Positions 41,743-51,381 of a stretch of DNA of 64,000 bases are shown one piece after another. Within the stretch, counting starts at the first letter, position 1; each line of letters begins with the position of its first letter. The translations under genes and the position numbers were made by a program. The DNA is from Candidatus Saccharimonadota bacterium. GTDB taxonomy: Bacteria > Patescibacteriota > Saccharimonadia > Saccharimonadales > UBA4665. The stretch is from the NCBI GenBank assembly GCA_013289705.1, contig JABCZM010000002.1, positions 111,098 to 175,097 on the forward strand. Reading direction: 5' to 3'. The notes under the pieces were generated by a model, which saw only the letters and a list, made by a program, of their open reading frames with translations, did not search any database and was not told the origin of the DNA.

Positions 41743-44565
41743 CTAAGCAGTTTTCAAGTGTTTGCGGATGTGGTCTGGGTGATGATCGGCCAACAATTTC
41801 TCGCGGGTATGGTTCCTGGTGTGGCGCTGGAACAAGCGTAGCAGGAAGTAGATTGCTGCAACACCGACAATGGTGAGCCAATCCATGAAGGTTAGTGCGC
41901 CAGCGTGGAAGTAGGGGCGAATCCACGGGTTGTACGAGATATTTGCGATACAGAAAAGTGAAACTGCAAACGCGATGAGCAGTTTTTTGTTGCTCCAAAT
42001 ATAATGCGTAAAGAAGCGCTCGTGCTCATCGGAACGGACGAGCATGATGTTTACGAACTGGCATAGGGCAACGCTTGCGAAAGTCAGTGTGGTGGCTTGG
42101 TAATACAGCATACTGTGGCTGTCGATGTTCACAGGGCTGAAGCCACGACGCACAAAAAAGAACAAGAAGTTAGCGTAGGATAGCCCGGCGGATAGCAAAC
42201 CTAAGACGATAAAGCTTTGCACGGCTGGTGGGTTGACAATGTGGTCACGCAGCCGGCGGGGGTGTTCGCGCATTAGCTCACCTTGAGCAGCATCCCAGCC
42301 GAGAGCGGTAACGGGCGATATCTGTGTAATGACGTCGATGGCTAATATCTGTATGGCGCTGATGGCAATGGGTATCTGAAACAGCACATGGCATGCCAGA
42401 CCGATCAGCACCGCCAGTAGCTCGCTGGCGTTGGCGTACATGGCACACAACGCGGCCTTGCGAATGTTTTTGTAGGTTAGGCGGCCTTGCTCGACGGCGC
42501 TAATGAGTGTGCTGAAGCTATCGTCCAACAACACAATTTCGGCGGCGTCTTTGGCGACATCGGTGCCGGTTTTGCCCATTGCTACGCCAATATCGGCGCG
42601 TTTGAGTGCTGGTGCGTCGTTAATGCCGTCGCCGGTAACGGCAACCACACGGCCACTGTTTTTGGCGATTTCTACAATCCGTAGCTTGTCTTCTGGCGCC
42701 ACTCGACTAAAAACTGCACCACCACGGTCGACGAGTTGGAGGATTTGGCTGTCCGCTAGTTTCTGTAACTCATCACCGAGGATAATGGTGATGTCCTCCG
42801 GCTTGTCTGCTAGGTTGGCGTGACGAGCAATGGCTTCGGCTGTTGTGGGGTTGTCGCCGGTAACGACAGAGACTTTGATGTGTGCTTTGCGGGCGGCAAG
42901 CATGGCGGCCGGTACTTGTTCGTGAAGCGGATCGATCATACTTACTAATCCAAGCAGCGTAAAGTCCTGTTCGATTTTATCCATTTGCATATTTTTTAGG
43001 TCAGTATCTGCGGGCAAGACACGGTAGGCGAATGCCAGGTTGCGCATGGCCTTTTTTGCCATGGTGTCATTATATTCGGTGAGTCGCTTGCGGTCGGCTG
43101 ACGTTAATTTTCGCTCAAATATATGGTCGTGCAGCTTACTGCTACGTTCTAAAATTGATTCTGGTGCACCTTTGGCAAAGACGTAAATTTTGCCGTCATG
43201 GTGGCGCACGGAACTCATTAGCTTGCGGGCAGAATCGAACTGGAACTCTTTTATTTCTTGGCTGGAGGAGTCTAAACCGTCGGGTACAATACCAGCTTTG
43301 CGGGCCAGGGTAATCAGTGCACCCTCCGTTGGGTCACCAACGACGTACCAAGTGGCATGCTGATCGTCTGGTGGATTCACGTGGGCGTTACTGGCAAGTA
43401 CGGCCGTCGAAAAGAACAGATTTAGTTCTTTTAGCGCCGTTGCAGTCAGCGGTTTTTGCTGTGCATCAACCACGCTGCCGTTGGTTTCATAGCCTGTGCC
43501 TGTCACGTCATATTCGGTTTTGCCAATCAAAAGGTGTTCCACGGTCATTTCGTTTTTAGTGAGTGTGCCGGTTTTGTCGGTGAGGATAACGTTGGTGGCA
43601 CCAAGCGTTTCAACCGCCGACAGTTTTTTGACTAATGCTCGGGCTTTAGCCATGCGAGCTGCCGTTTGCGCCAGGGTGATGTTTACTTCAGCTGCCAAGC
43701 CATTTGGAATCATAGCTGCGGCAATGCCAATGGCAAACAGTAAGGCATCGTGCACGCCAAAGTTTGCCTTGAGCGCAACAAGTGTTAGGACTACTGCCAA
43801 AATCAATGTGCCCTGGACCAATCGCTTTGCCAGGTTATTCATTTCTTTTTGCAATGGCGAACTGTCGGTTGTGGTTACTTGGCTGAGCGACGCAATTCGC
43901 CCCAGCTCGGTGTTCATGCCGGTGCCGACTACAACGCCGTGACCATGCCCAGTTGCTACCGTTGTACCCATAAATAACAGATTGTGGCGGCTGCCAAGTG
44001 GTACATCGCCAGCCATAGCATGCACAAACTTACGGCTCGGCTGGCTTTCGCCGGTCAGTGCAAAGTCATTGGTGGCCAGCTCTTCCTCATCCAAAATACG
44101 CAGGTCGGCGGGCACGGAATCACCCTCTTCTATGTATACAATGTCGCCCAGTACCAGTTCACTGGCATTAACCTCGCTCAATTTTCCGCTCCGAACGACC
44201 TTTGCCTTGGAGACCAGCAGTTGGTTAAGGCTTTCAAACAACGTCTCGGCCTTGTGCTCCTGCAAAAAGCCAACCGTGGTATTCATAAGAGCAATGATGA
44301 TCAAAATCGTCGCTGTTTTCCCATCGTGCAAATACAATGAGAGCCCAGCGCTGACCAGCAAAATAATAACTAATATATTCTTAAACTGGCGCGCAAAGGT
44401 TGTCAGCGTACTTTCGCGGTGCACCTTGTGCAACACGTTTGCCCCCAAACGCTCCAATCGTTCCTGGGCTTCGGCTGGCATCAACCCAGTTTCGTTCGAT
44501 TTCACCTCTGTCAAAACATCAGCAGGTGTCAGCCGATAGTAATTTAAACGCTTATGCTCGTCCAT
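41743..44565 (-). CDS. Cation-transporting P-type ATPase (P2-like)
   Basis: The 940-residue pump has all catalytic motifs: TGES (dephosphorylation), DKTGTLT (phosphorylated Asp), KGAPE (ATP binding) and TGDGINDAPAL. About ten membrane helices are present. The ion-binding residues are unusual: the M4 motif PEGL is PNGL (near residue 289), and the M6 pattern is AIDVITQISP (near 745), with Gln where SERCA and Na/K pumps have Asp. I therefore do not assign Ca, Na/K or Mg. The ATPase helix M1 starts late, and the N-terminus is a normal cation-ATPase N domain. TATAAT on the minus strand ends 8 bases before the ATG. Confidence 0.93.
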   Translation of the reverse strand: MDEHKRLNYYRLTPADVLTEVKSNETGLMPAEAQERLERLGANVLHKVHRESTLTTFARQFKNILVIILLVSAGLSLYLHDGKTATILIIIALMNTTVGFLQEHKAETLFESLNQLLVSKAKVVRSGKLSEVNASELVLGDIVYIEEGDSVPADLRILDEEELATNDFALTGESQPSRKFVHAMAGDVPLGSRHNLLFMGTTVATGHGHGVVVGTGMNTELGRIASLSQVTTTDSSPLQKEMNNLAKRLVQGTLILAVVLTLVALKANFGVHDALLFAIGIAAAMIPNGLAAEVNITLAQTAARMAKARALVKKLSAVETLGATNVILTDKTGTLTKNEMTVEHLLIGKTEYDVTGTGYETNGSVVDAQQKPLTATALKELNLFFSTAVLASNAHVNPPDDQHATWYVVGDPTEGALITLARKAGIVPDGLDSSSQEIKEFQFDSARKLMSSVRHHDGKIYVFAKGAPESILERSSKLHDHIFERKLTSADRKRLTEYNDTMAKKAMRNLAFAYRVLPADTDLKNMQMDKIEQDFTLLGLVSMIDPLHEQVPAAMLAARKAHIKVSVVTGDNPTTAEAIARHANLADKPEDITIILGDELQKLADSQILQLVDRGGAVFSRVAPEDKLRIVEIAKNSGRVVAVTGDGINDAPALKRADIGVAMGKTGTDVAKDAAEIVLLDDSFSTLISAVEQGRLTYKNIRKAALCAMYANASELLAVLIGLACHVLFQIPIAISAIQILAIDVITQISPVTALGWDAAQGELMREHPRRLRDHIVNPPAVQSFIVLGLLSAGLSYANFLFFFVRRGFSPVNIDSHSMLYYQATTLTFASVALCQFVNIMLVRSDEHERFFTHYIWSNKKLLIAFAVSLFCIANISYNPWIRPYFHAGALTFMDWLTIVGVAAIYFLLRLFQRHTRNHTREKLLADHHPDHIRKHLKTA

Positions 44566-44663
44566 TAGAGGTAATTATACCTGTTATGGAGACATTTTGC
44601 TTATGCTTGCATTATAATCAATTATATGACACACTAGTATCTCTTAAAGAGATTTTGGACCAT

Positions 44664-45842
44664 ATGACGAGTATAGCGCATAACAACACCTATCCTATCG
44701 ATGATGCACCTGATTTGCTAGGGCCTGAAGTCGGATTACGAAGCTACATGGGTGGCAGGCTGGTTGCTGGGGCGGCTTCTGCTGCTGACGACGAACGTGG
44801 ATTAACTCCGTGGGAGCTTGAAGCGAATGGTTTTGCTCCGCCCGAATCTCCGTCCGAAACTTTGTCCGATCCACAAGAAGCATCGGCGCAACCAGATTCT
44901 GCTGAAGCCGGGGATGCCACGCAGGAATCGGATCTGCACAAAAACAGCCGTTCCTTTCTGCGCAAATTGCTCGATGTAGAAACGGTACCAGAGGATTTGA
45001 CTCCGATGAAGCTTGAAGGTTTCATGGATCTCGTAGGATTGCTGTATGTGCAAAATATCCCGGTGGACGAACGTAGTCAGCGCAGGAACATAACAACTGC
45101 CTTGTATCGCATGACCATACTTCGGATGCACGTTCGTGGTGCTACAGACAAGGAGATGATTCAAGCAACGCCCGTTGCATACCAGGGGATGATTCGCGGC
45201 GTACCACGGGCTGTCAGTAAGACGCTGCACAAGCAGGGGTTCTCACCCGAAAGATTACGGGATTTGCTTGGCCGTTATTTGGCGGGGGATGCTATCGACT
45301 ATTCACATGAGCAGTCTGAGCTCGAAGCTGTATTGGTGGAGCCAGCTGCCCCGGAAGCTATCGACTTGGAATCACCCAAACGACTAGTTCCAAGTAAGCC
45401 AGACCCGGCGCTGACTAAAGAAGTGTTGGCCGCAGGAATGATCGCCAGTGCCCACAAACTGCTGGGCAATATCCTGAAGGATTACGATGATAAAGCGCTT
45501 CGGCTGCTAGCTGGACACCTCGTGGGTATGAATAACCTTGGCCCAGAAGTGTTTGACGCAGGTGCTAAGCTACGCCGTAAACTTGAGTCAGCGCAAGCCA
45601 GTTCGGTTACCAATACCCGTGTTGGTCATGATCCAAAGGCGAAGCACGTTATACATAAAAAAGAACTTGTGCTCATGCAATCGCTACTTCCAAGCTTTGG
45701 TGAAGATCAGCTCCAGCCGACAACACTGCGGGCCGTGTTTCGTGCCGAACAGGATCGCGAGCCGCAATCTGATCTGACATTCGAAATGCTACAGAAGGTA
45801 GTTCTCAGAATTTTGCGAAAGATTGACAAGGCAAAAAAGTAA
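44664..45842 (+). CDS. Hypothetical helical protein
   Basis: With the start at 44664 the protein has 392 residues. It has an acidic, low-complexity N-terminus, then a helical core (about residues 90-205, KLEGFMDLVGLLYVQNIPVDERSQRRNI...MIQATPVAYQGMIRGVPRAVSKTLHKQG) that could include a helix-turn-helix, and a last domain ending LQKVVLRILRKIDKAKK. No family is recognised. The open frame extends upstream to 44400, but that part is antisense to the P-type ATPase; ATG 44587 is an alternative start. It leads into polA after 30 bases. Confidence 0.65.
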   Translation: MTSIAHNNTYPIDDAPDLLGPEVGLRSYMGGRLVAGAASAADDERGLTPWELEANGFAPPESPSETLSDPQEASAQPDSAEAGDATQESDLHKNSRSFLRKLLDVETVPEDLTPMKLEGFMDLVGLLYVQNIPVDERSQRRNITTALYRMTILRMHVRGATDKEMIQATPVAYQGMIRGVPRAVSKTLHKQGFSPERLRDLLGRYLAGDAIDYSHEQSELEAVLVEPAAPEAIDLESPKRLVPSKPDPALTKEVLAAGMIASAHKLLGNILKDYDDKALRLLAGHLVGMNNLGPEVFDAGAKLRRKLESAQASSVTNTRVGHDPKAKHVIHKKELVLMQSLLPSFGEDQLQPTTLRAVFRAEQDREPQSDLTFEMLQKVVLRILRKIDKAKK

Positions 45843-45872
45843 TCAGACCCACCAACGCTGTATACTGGAGCT

Positions 45873-48530
45873 ATGGCTGAAGAGGTGACGGTAAGAAAGA
45901 AGCTCGCAATCATCGACGGTAAGTCGGTGTTTTATCGTGGCTACTATGCAATGCCTAATTTAGCGACCAAGGACGGTACGCCCACCGGTGGCGTGTTTGG
46001 CTTTGCAACTATGGCACTTGAGGTCATTCGTCGTCTAAAGCCAGATTATGTGGCTGTTGCATGGGATAAACCCAAGACCAATATTCGCAAGCGCCTAGCG
46101 CTGTATCCAGAATACAAAGCTGGCCGCAAACCGCCACCACCCGATTTTTACGCCCAAATTCCGGTACTGCAGGATTTGTTGAAAGCATTTGGCTGGCCAC
46201 TGTACGAGCTGGACGACTACGAAGCCGACGACATTATGGGCACGCTAGCCGTGCAGGCAACTGCCCAGGATATTGAAACGATGTTGATTACCTCCGATAT
46301 GGACATGCTGCAATTGGTAAATAGTCATGTTAAAGTCTTTGCGCTCAAAAAAGGCCTGAGCAACATCGAACTATATTCGCCAGAGAGTTTCACGGCCAAA
46401 TACGGTATTGATGTGCACCAATTTATCGATCTCAAAGCACTCAAGGGTGATTCGTCCGACAACATTCCAGGCGTGCCTGGCATTGGCGAAAAAGGTGCGG
46501 TCCAATTATTGCAAGCATATAAGACACTCGATGGAGTGTATGAAAATATTGCGCTCATTAAAGATACGTTGGCCAAAAAACTCGAAGCTGGCAAAGATCT
46601 GGCCTATCTGAGTAAAAAACTTGCCGAAATTTGGCTCGATGCACCAATTACATTGGACTTGCAGGAAGTTGATGGCAGCAAGGCCGACCCGGCAGCCATT
46701 CAAGACAAGCTCCAGAAGCTTGAATTTCGTAGCCTTGCGCGTCAATTACCAGAGATAATGCAGGTTCCAGTCGATAATTTGCCAAGTGCTGGCAACACCG
46801 AACTTAAAACTGGCAAAAATAGTATCATCGACTCAGCCGCGGCATTTAAAACGGTCAGTATTCCTGATTCTGCACAACTTTTTATTCATTCAAGGTGTGC
46901 TGGCAAGCATGGTCGTGATCCGCAGGTGTTGATTCTGAGTGCGGACGGCATCACAACCTATACGTTTAACCTCACAAAACTTGATTTGCAGGCAGTTGGC
47001 TCGTATTTTTCGGCGCTGAGCTCGGCTCAACTTGTGGGCTACGATGTAAAGTCAACGCTCAAGGTGCTGCTGGAGCTTGGTGTTACATTACCCCCCGTGA
47101 AGCACGATGTGCTCATCGGCGCATTTTTGCTCAATAGCTTGCGCCGTGAACAAACATTGACCGATCTTGCCCAGGCAGATTTAGATTACGATGGTTCATC
47201 ATTTGAAGAGCTTGATATTGAGGAGCTAATGCAGCGAGCGCCAGAGATAATGAGTGTAATTGCTGGCTTATATGCGCAGCAGACAGATGACCTTAAAGCA
47301 CTGCCAAAAGTGGCTGATTTGGCTCGTGATATCGAGTGGCCAGTAATTCCTGTGTTGGCAGGAATGGAATATGAAGGTATTGGACTTGATACGGCGTATT
47401 TAAAAAAGTTTGCCATCCAAATCGACGACCTTATTTCGGACTACGAACAACAAATTTATGGCATAGCGAACCAAGAATTTAACATCGCTAGCCCGGCCCA
47501 ATTGGCCGATATTTTGTTCGAAAAGCTACAGTTGCCAACGCAGGGAATCAAAAAAGGCAAAACGGGGTACTCAACCGCCGCCAGCGAGCTCGACAAGCTC
47601 CGCGGCAAACACGAAATTATCGACCTTATCACGCAATACCGTGAAGTCGCCAAGCTCAAAAATACCTACGTCGATACGCTCCCAACCATGGTGGACAAAA
47701 ATTCCCGCATTCATACCACGTACAACCTAACCATTGCCCAGACTGGCCGGTTGAGCAGTATCGATCCAAACTTGCAAAACATTCCGACTCGTACCGATTT
47801 AGGACGTCATGTGCGCACAGCTTTTGTAGCGGGCAAGGGCAATAAACTGGTGAGTGCTGATTATTCGCAGTTCGAGCTTCGCTTGGCCGCATATTTGGCC
47901 GACGATAAAGAACTGGTAGATATGTTTAACAGAGATGTTGACGTGCACACTGCCACCGCAGCGCAAGTCTATGGCCGAGAATTGGAGGACGTTACCAAAC
48001 AGATGCGCCGCGCCGCGAAGGTCATCAACTTTGGCATTATGTATGGTATGAGCCCGCACGGCTTGGCAGTGGCCGCCAGCATGACGTATGAGCAGGCTGG
48101 CGCGTTTATTGCCCGCTACAAAGAACTGCGTAAGCCGATGTTCGACTATATGGACCGGGTGCTCGAAAAAGCCCGCAAAGATGGCTATGTTGAAACCTTA
48201 TTTGGTCGCCGTCGCCCCATGCCCGATATTCATTCGTCAAACTTCATGGTGCGCTCTGGTGCTGAGCGTGCAGCTATTAATGTGCCAATTCAGGGAACAG
48301 AGGCGGATCTAGTAAAAATGGCCATGATTCAGGTCGATAAAAAACTCCGCGCCCAACACAACGACTGCAAAATGTTGCTCCAAGTCCACGACTCAATCGT
48401 CATTGAGTGCCCCGAAGCCGTAGCCGACCGCATAGCCGTGCTACTCAAGGAAGAAATGGAAGGTATCTACGAACTCCCCGTGAAGCTAACCGTCGACACG
48501 ACCATTGGCGACAATTGGGGTGAGTTGTAG
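45873..48530 (+). CDS. polA: DNA polymerase I
   Basis: The 885-residue protein has an N-terminal 5'-3' exonuclease (KKLAIIDGKSVFYRGYYAMPNL, DYEADDIMGT, SSDNIPGVPGIGEKGA), a middle domain in the place of the 3'-5' exonuclease that lacks the DxE motif (FIHSRC instead), and the polymerase domain with motif A VSADYSQFELRLAAY, motif B RRAAKVINFGIMYG and motif C VHDSIVIE. In motif C the usual Glu after HD is Ser. The protein probably removes primers and fills gaps without proofreading. TATACT (45861-45866) ends 6 bases before the ATG. Confidence 0.97.
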   Translation: MAEEVTVRKKLAIIDGKSVFYRGYYAMPNLATKDGTPTGGVFGFATMALEVIRRLKPDYVAVAWDKPKTNIRKRLALYPEYKAGRKPPPPDFYAQIPVLQDLLKAFGWPLYELDDYEADDIMGTLAVQATAQDIETMLITSDMDMLQLVNSHVKVFALKKGLSNIELYSPESFTAKYGIDVHQFIDLKALKGDSSDNIPGVPGIGEKGAVQLLQAYKTLDGVYENIALIKDTLAKKLEAGKDLAYLSKKLAEIWLDAPITLDLQEVDGSKADPAAIQDKLQKLEFRSLARQLPEIMQVPVDNLPSAGNTELKTGKNSIIDSAAAFKTVSIPDSAQLFIHSRCAGKHGRDPQVLILSADGITTYTFNLTKLDLQAVGSYFSALSSAQLVGYDVKSTLKVLLELGVTLPPVKHDVLIGAFLLNSLRREQTLTDLAQADLDYDGSSFEELDIEELMQRAPEIMSVIAGLYAQQTDDLKALPKVADLARDIEWPVIPVLAGMEYEGIGLDTAYLKKFAIQIDDLISDYEQQIYGIANQEFNIASPAQLADILFEKLQLPTQGIKKGKTGYSTAASELDKLRGKHEIIDLITQYREVAKLKNTYVDTLPTMVDKNSRIHTTYNLTIAQTGRLSSIDPNLQNIPTRTDLGRHVRTAFVAGKGNKLVSADYSQFELRLAAYLADDKELVDMFNRDVDVHTATAAQVYGRELEDVTKQMRRAAKVINFGIMYGMSPHGLAVAASMTYEQAGAFIARYKELRKPMFDYMDRVLEKARKDGYVETLFGRRRPMPDIHSSNFMVRSGAERAAINVPIQGTEADLVKMAMIQVDKKLRAQHNDCKMLLQVHDSIVIECPEAVADRIAVLLKEEMEGIYELPVKLTVDTTIGDNWGEL

Positions 48531-49088
48531 ATGCGACCGGATGTGGCATATAAAAATTTGGCCCTACTTTCGATACTTCTAATCTGTAGTACTACTACAT
48601 TTATGGTTTTCAAATGGCGAGGCAATAAGTCGATGTCGCTTAGTTTGCATGCCGCGGCACATCGACAGGCATATCTGTTATTTGCGACTGTTTTGAGCAT
48701 CACCGGGGTGCTTTTTTATTTATTTCAGATCAAATGGCTGGTGCCAGAGTTTCATTTATCGCTCGCGTACAAAATCTTTGCAACACTTGGCTTAATGCTT
48801 CAACTACTAGCCGCTTGGTTCCCAGATGTTAATAAATTAGAGCGGCGTATCCACCGGCTATGTGCGTACGGCCTAGCGGCGAATATGACAGTACTTCTGG
48901 CGTTTTTGGCAGCAACAGGGCAAGTGTCAAACTTTGCCAGGGCCGTGTCCGTAGTCGTGGCTGTCGGTATGCTAGCGGTTTGGTATATTTACATATTTGC
49001 TCCTAAGCTAAGACCATACTATTTGCTTTACCAAAGCGCCTATATAATGGGATTTTTTGCCGCAATACTATCCGCAGTGTATGGTTGA
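48531..49088 (+). CDS. Hypothetical membrane protein
   Basis: The 185-residue protein has about six hydrophobic segments (near residues 10-26, 45-63, 74-92, 109-130, 133-155 and 163-182). It starts directly after the polA stop codon, so it is read from the same mRNA. I do not recognise the family; it resembles DUF998-type small multi-span proteins only in layout. Confidence 0.75.
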   Translation: MRPDVAYKNLALLSILLICSTTTFMVFKWRGNKSMSLSLHAAAHRQAYLLFATVLSITGVLFYLFQIKWLVPEFHLSLAYKIFATLGLMLQLLAAWFPDVNKLERRIHRLCAYGLAANMTVLLAFLAATGQVSNFARAVSVVVAVGMLAVWYIYIFAPKLRPYYLLYQSAYIMGFFAAILSAVYG

Positions 49089-49091
49089 CAG

Positions 49092-49724
49092 ATGATACAA
49101 GATCAACGGTTAGTTTGGAATAAAAAACATACGTTGGGCGATCACGAAAAGTACCGTAATGACGTGAATCTATTCGCCAAGATGGTGTTGCCAGAACTCA
49201 AAAAAGGCTCAAGCTTGCTCGATTTAGGTTGTGGAATCGGTAAAGACGACAACTATTTTGCATCGAATGGTGTGACGATTACGGCAACTGATTTTTCTGA
49301 TGTTGTCATCGCCGACGATATCGCCAAGTACCAGCTGCCAAATTTGGCATTTGTCGTTAGTGATTTGTCCGAGCCGCTGCCACACAGTGCCAATTCTTTC
49401 AACGCCGTGTACGCACATCTCTCATTGCACTATTTTTCGGACGACAAAACACGTGAAATTTTCGCTGAAATCGCCCGTGTGTTAAAACCTAGTGGTAGAC
49501 TGTTCTTTGCCTGTAAATCGATTCATGACCATCTCTACGGTGAGGGCGAAGAGGTCGCCCAAGACACATTTGTACGCAAAGGCCACATCCGCCACTTTTT
49601 CTCACTGGATTACTGCAAAGATTTACTCGCAAAAGATTACGTTGTCGATCGCTTGGAAGAAATTAGCCAGGATTATGACGGTGATCCGTCAACGTTTATC
49701 TATTGTTTTGCTACAAAGAAATAG
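49092..49724 (+). CDS. Class I SAM-dependent methyltransferase
   Basis: The 210-residue protein has the SAM-binding motif LLDLGCGIGKDDNYF, the acidic strand end ATDFS, and motif IV-like SLHYFSD...IARVLKPSGRLFFACKS. The substrate is unknown. It follows the membrane gene after 3 bases, so polA, the membrane protein and this enzyme form one unit. Confidence 0.92.
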   Translation: MIQDQRLVWNKKHTLGDHEKYRNDVNLFAKMVLPELKKGSSLLDLGCGIGKDDNYFASNGVTITATDFSDVVIADDIAKYQLPNLAFVVSDLSEPLPHSANSFNAVYAHLSLHYFSDDKTREIFAEIARVLKPSGRLFFACKSIHDHLYGEGEEVAQDTFVRKGHIRHFFSLDYCKDLLAKDYVVDRLEEISQDYDGDPSTFIYCFATKK

Positions 49725-49862
49725 TGGTATGTATCGCTGTCGAGAGGTGTTTATGATAAGCAATGTCAGCTATTTTACAGACTTTCTATAGCAAATCACC
49801 GATACTCATGCTCGTACTGGAAATGCGGTTGATTGCTCGCGACGGAAATAACAGGGGGAATT

Positions 49863-50099
49863 ATGGCAAGAGGAACGTTAGACGTGCTCAATGGCGAGCA
49901 TCCGGATAGGCGATTTGATGAGATAATTGCGCATAATGCACGTCTTGAAGTGCGCGACACTCTGGAAATTCTAGGCAAGTTTGCGCACGGCGCAGTCCAG
50001 GAGTCGCTTAATTCGCTGGCAGTTTTGGAATATAGTGCCGGTCAGTTAGCTGTTGGCGGTGGCGCACATCCGATGGTAAGGTACGTGTCATCTAACTGA
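49863..50099 (+). CDS. Small hypothetical protein, 78 aa
   Basis: ATG 49863 has a strong GGGGGA upstream. The protein is helical and polar (FDEIIAHNARLEVRDTLEILGKFAHGAVQESLNSLAVLEYSAGQ), with no membrane segment. No family is recognised. It overlaps the end of the convergent folP gene by 8 bases. The 138 bases before it hold no clear gene; a 12-codon frame at 49753 has no support. Confidence 0.55.
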   Translation: MARGTLDVLNGEHPDRRFDEIIAHNARLEVRDTLEILGKFAHGAVQESLNSLAVLEYSAGQLAVGGGAHPMVRYVSSN

Positions 50100-50877
50100 T
50101 AGAGACGTATAACTTTGGATCGTGCACCCGTAAATAGCCTGCGCCGGATTTAGCGGCGATCTGTGCTGCTTTTAGGTTGATTTCAGGATCGTATTTGTTG
50201 GCGCCAGGCACGTCTTCACCAGTTTGTGAGTCGGTAGCCAGGAAGCGCTTGCGCGAATGCCCGATCATAACTTTTTCATCTGGAACGAGCTTGGCAAACT
50301 CCAGTAACTGCCAATTTAATTTCATGCTTTTGCCAAAGCCGATGCCAGGGTCTAGAATAATATTTTCGGCCGGAATACCGGCAGTAATAAGCTTGGCTTT
50401 TTGAGCCAATAATTCATCACGAACTTGGTTTATAGCATCTATTTTGATCTGTTTGTGGGCTAATTGAATGTCGCCGTGTGCTGTGCGTGGCAGATGGCTA
50501 ATGATAGCCTTTAGTCCGTGTTTGGCAGTCACTTCGATCAGCGCTGGGTCGCTAAAGCCAGTTACGTCATTGACGATAAAACTTCCATATTGGGTGGCCC
50601 GTTCTACGATTTCTGCATGGCGGGTATCAATAGAGATTTTGCCTGGATACTTTGGTATCAACACCTCTACAATTGGCTCAAGTCGGCGCCATTCTTCTTC
50701 GACCGAAGTTGGCTTTGCCCAGGGGTTGGTCGCCTCACCGCCAACATCAACCATGCTGGCTCCTTGGCTCAATAATTCCTCGGCGCGCTGTAACGCTGTA
50801 ACGACACTCAGGTACTCGCCACCGTCACTAAAGCTATCCGGCGTTACATTCAGCACGCCAACCAGTTGTACGCTCAT
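50092..50877 (-). CDS. folP: Dihydropteroate synthase
   Basis: The 261-residue TIM-barrel enzyme joins pABA and dihydropterin pyrophosphate. Motifs are LNVTPDSFSDGG, DVGGEATNPWA (usually DIGGESTRPG), ILDPGIGFGKS and IGHSRKRF. The start at 50877 is supported by the motif being placed 8 residues in and by TATACT on the minus strand (50885-50890) 7 bases before it. No other folate gene is in the window, so the pathway around it is unclear. It is divergent from a NUDIX gene. Confidence 0.94.
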   Translation of the reverse strand: MSVQLVGVLNVTPDSFSDGGEYLSVVTALQRAEELLSQGASMVDVGGEATNPWAKPTSVEEEWRRLEPIVEVLIPKYPGKISIDTRHAEIVERATQYGSFIVNDVTGFSDPALIEVTAKHGLKAIISHLPRTAHGDIQLAHKQIKIDAINQVRDELLAQKAKLITAGIPAENIILDPGIGFGKSMKLNWQLLEFAKLVPDEKVMIGHSRKRFLATDSQTGEDVPGANKYDPEINLKAAQIAAKSGAGYLRVHDPKLYVSIS

Positions 50878-50884
50878 ATTAGCG

Positions 50885-50907
50885 AGTATAGGCGACTTTG
50901 TTATAAT
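50885..50907. promoter_or_regulatory. Back-to-back -10 elements of folP and the NUDIX gene
   Basis: Minus-strand TATACT (50885-50890) ends 7 bases before the folP ATG, and plus-strand TATAAT (50902-50907) ends 7 bases before the NUDIX ATG. Only 37 bases separate the two start codons, so the promoters overlap and both mRNAs should be leaderless. Confidence 0.75.
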
Positions 50908-50914
50908 TTGACAC

Positions 50915-51355
50915 ATGGCTAATGAAAAACTATTTCATGTTGGCGTCAAAGCGCTCATTACCAACGAAGCAGGGAAGATATTAATTTTTGATGCCAATAT
51001 CAAAAACTTCGACTTTCCGAGTGACGCAACACCGCATAGCGACCTGCCGGGCGGCCGCGTAAATAATGATGGCGAGAGTCTTTTGCAGGCTCTCAACCGC
51101 GAAATACTAGAAGAAACAGGTATTACGCACGTTGAGGCCATCGAATTCATGACTGCCGTGATGTCGGATGTACAGATTCCTATATCCACAACCGAAAAAG
51201 TCGGGTTATTACTGATGATCTACAAAGTTACGATTCCCGTGGACAGCAAGATAGCTATCAGCGACGAACATATCAGTTACGAATGGGTTGACGAAGCCGA
51301 AGCAAAACGGCGTCTAGCTTACAAATTTACGACAGCATTTACCGATCTGCTCTAA
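50915..51355 (+). CDS. NUDIX hydrolase
   Basis: The 146-residue protein has a NUDIX box DLPGGRVNNDGESLLQALNREILEETGI, with one extra residue between the Gly and the first Glu of the usual Gx5E spacing. It hydrolyses a nucleoside diphosphate linked to another group; the substrate is unknown. Being divergent from folP, it might act on dihydroneopterin triphosphate, but this is speculation. Confidence 0.9.
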   Translation: MANEKLFHVGVKALITNEAGKILIFDANIKNFDFPSDATPHSDLPGGRVNNDGESLLQALNREILEETGITHVEAIEFMTAVMSDVQIPISTTEKVGLLLMIYKVTIPVDSKIAISDEHISYEWVDEAEAKRRLAYKFTTAFTDLL

Positions 51356-51381
51356 TCAGACTAGGCTGCTACAATGATAAG

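Noticed and set aside
44400..44663. Upstream part of the hypothetical gene at 44664
   Set aside because: It lies antisense to the start of the P-type ATPase and crosses that gene's promoter, so it is unlikely to be coding.
49753..49791. 12-codon frame before the 78-aa gene
   Set aside because: It is too short, with no promoter or attenuator structure next to it.
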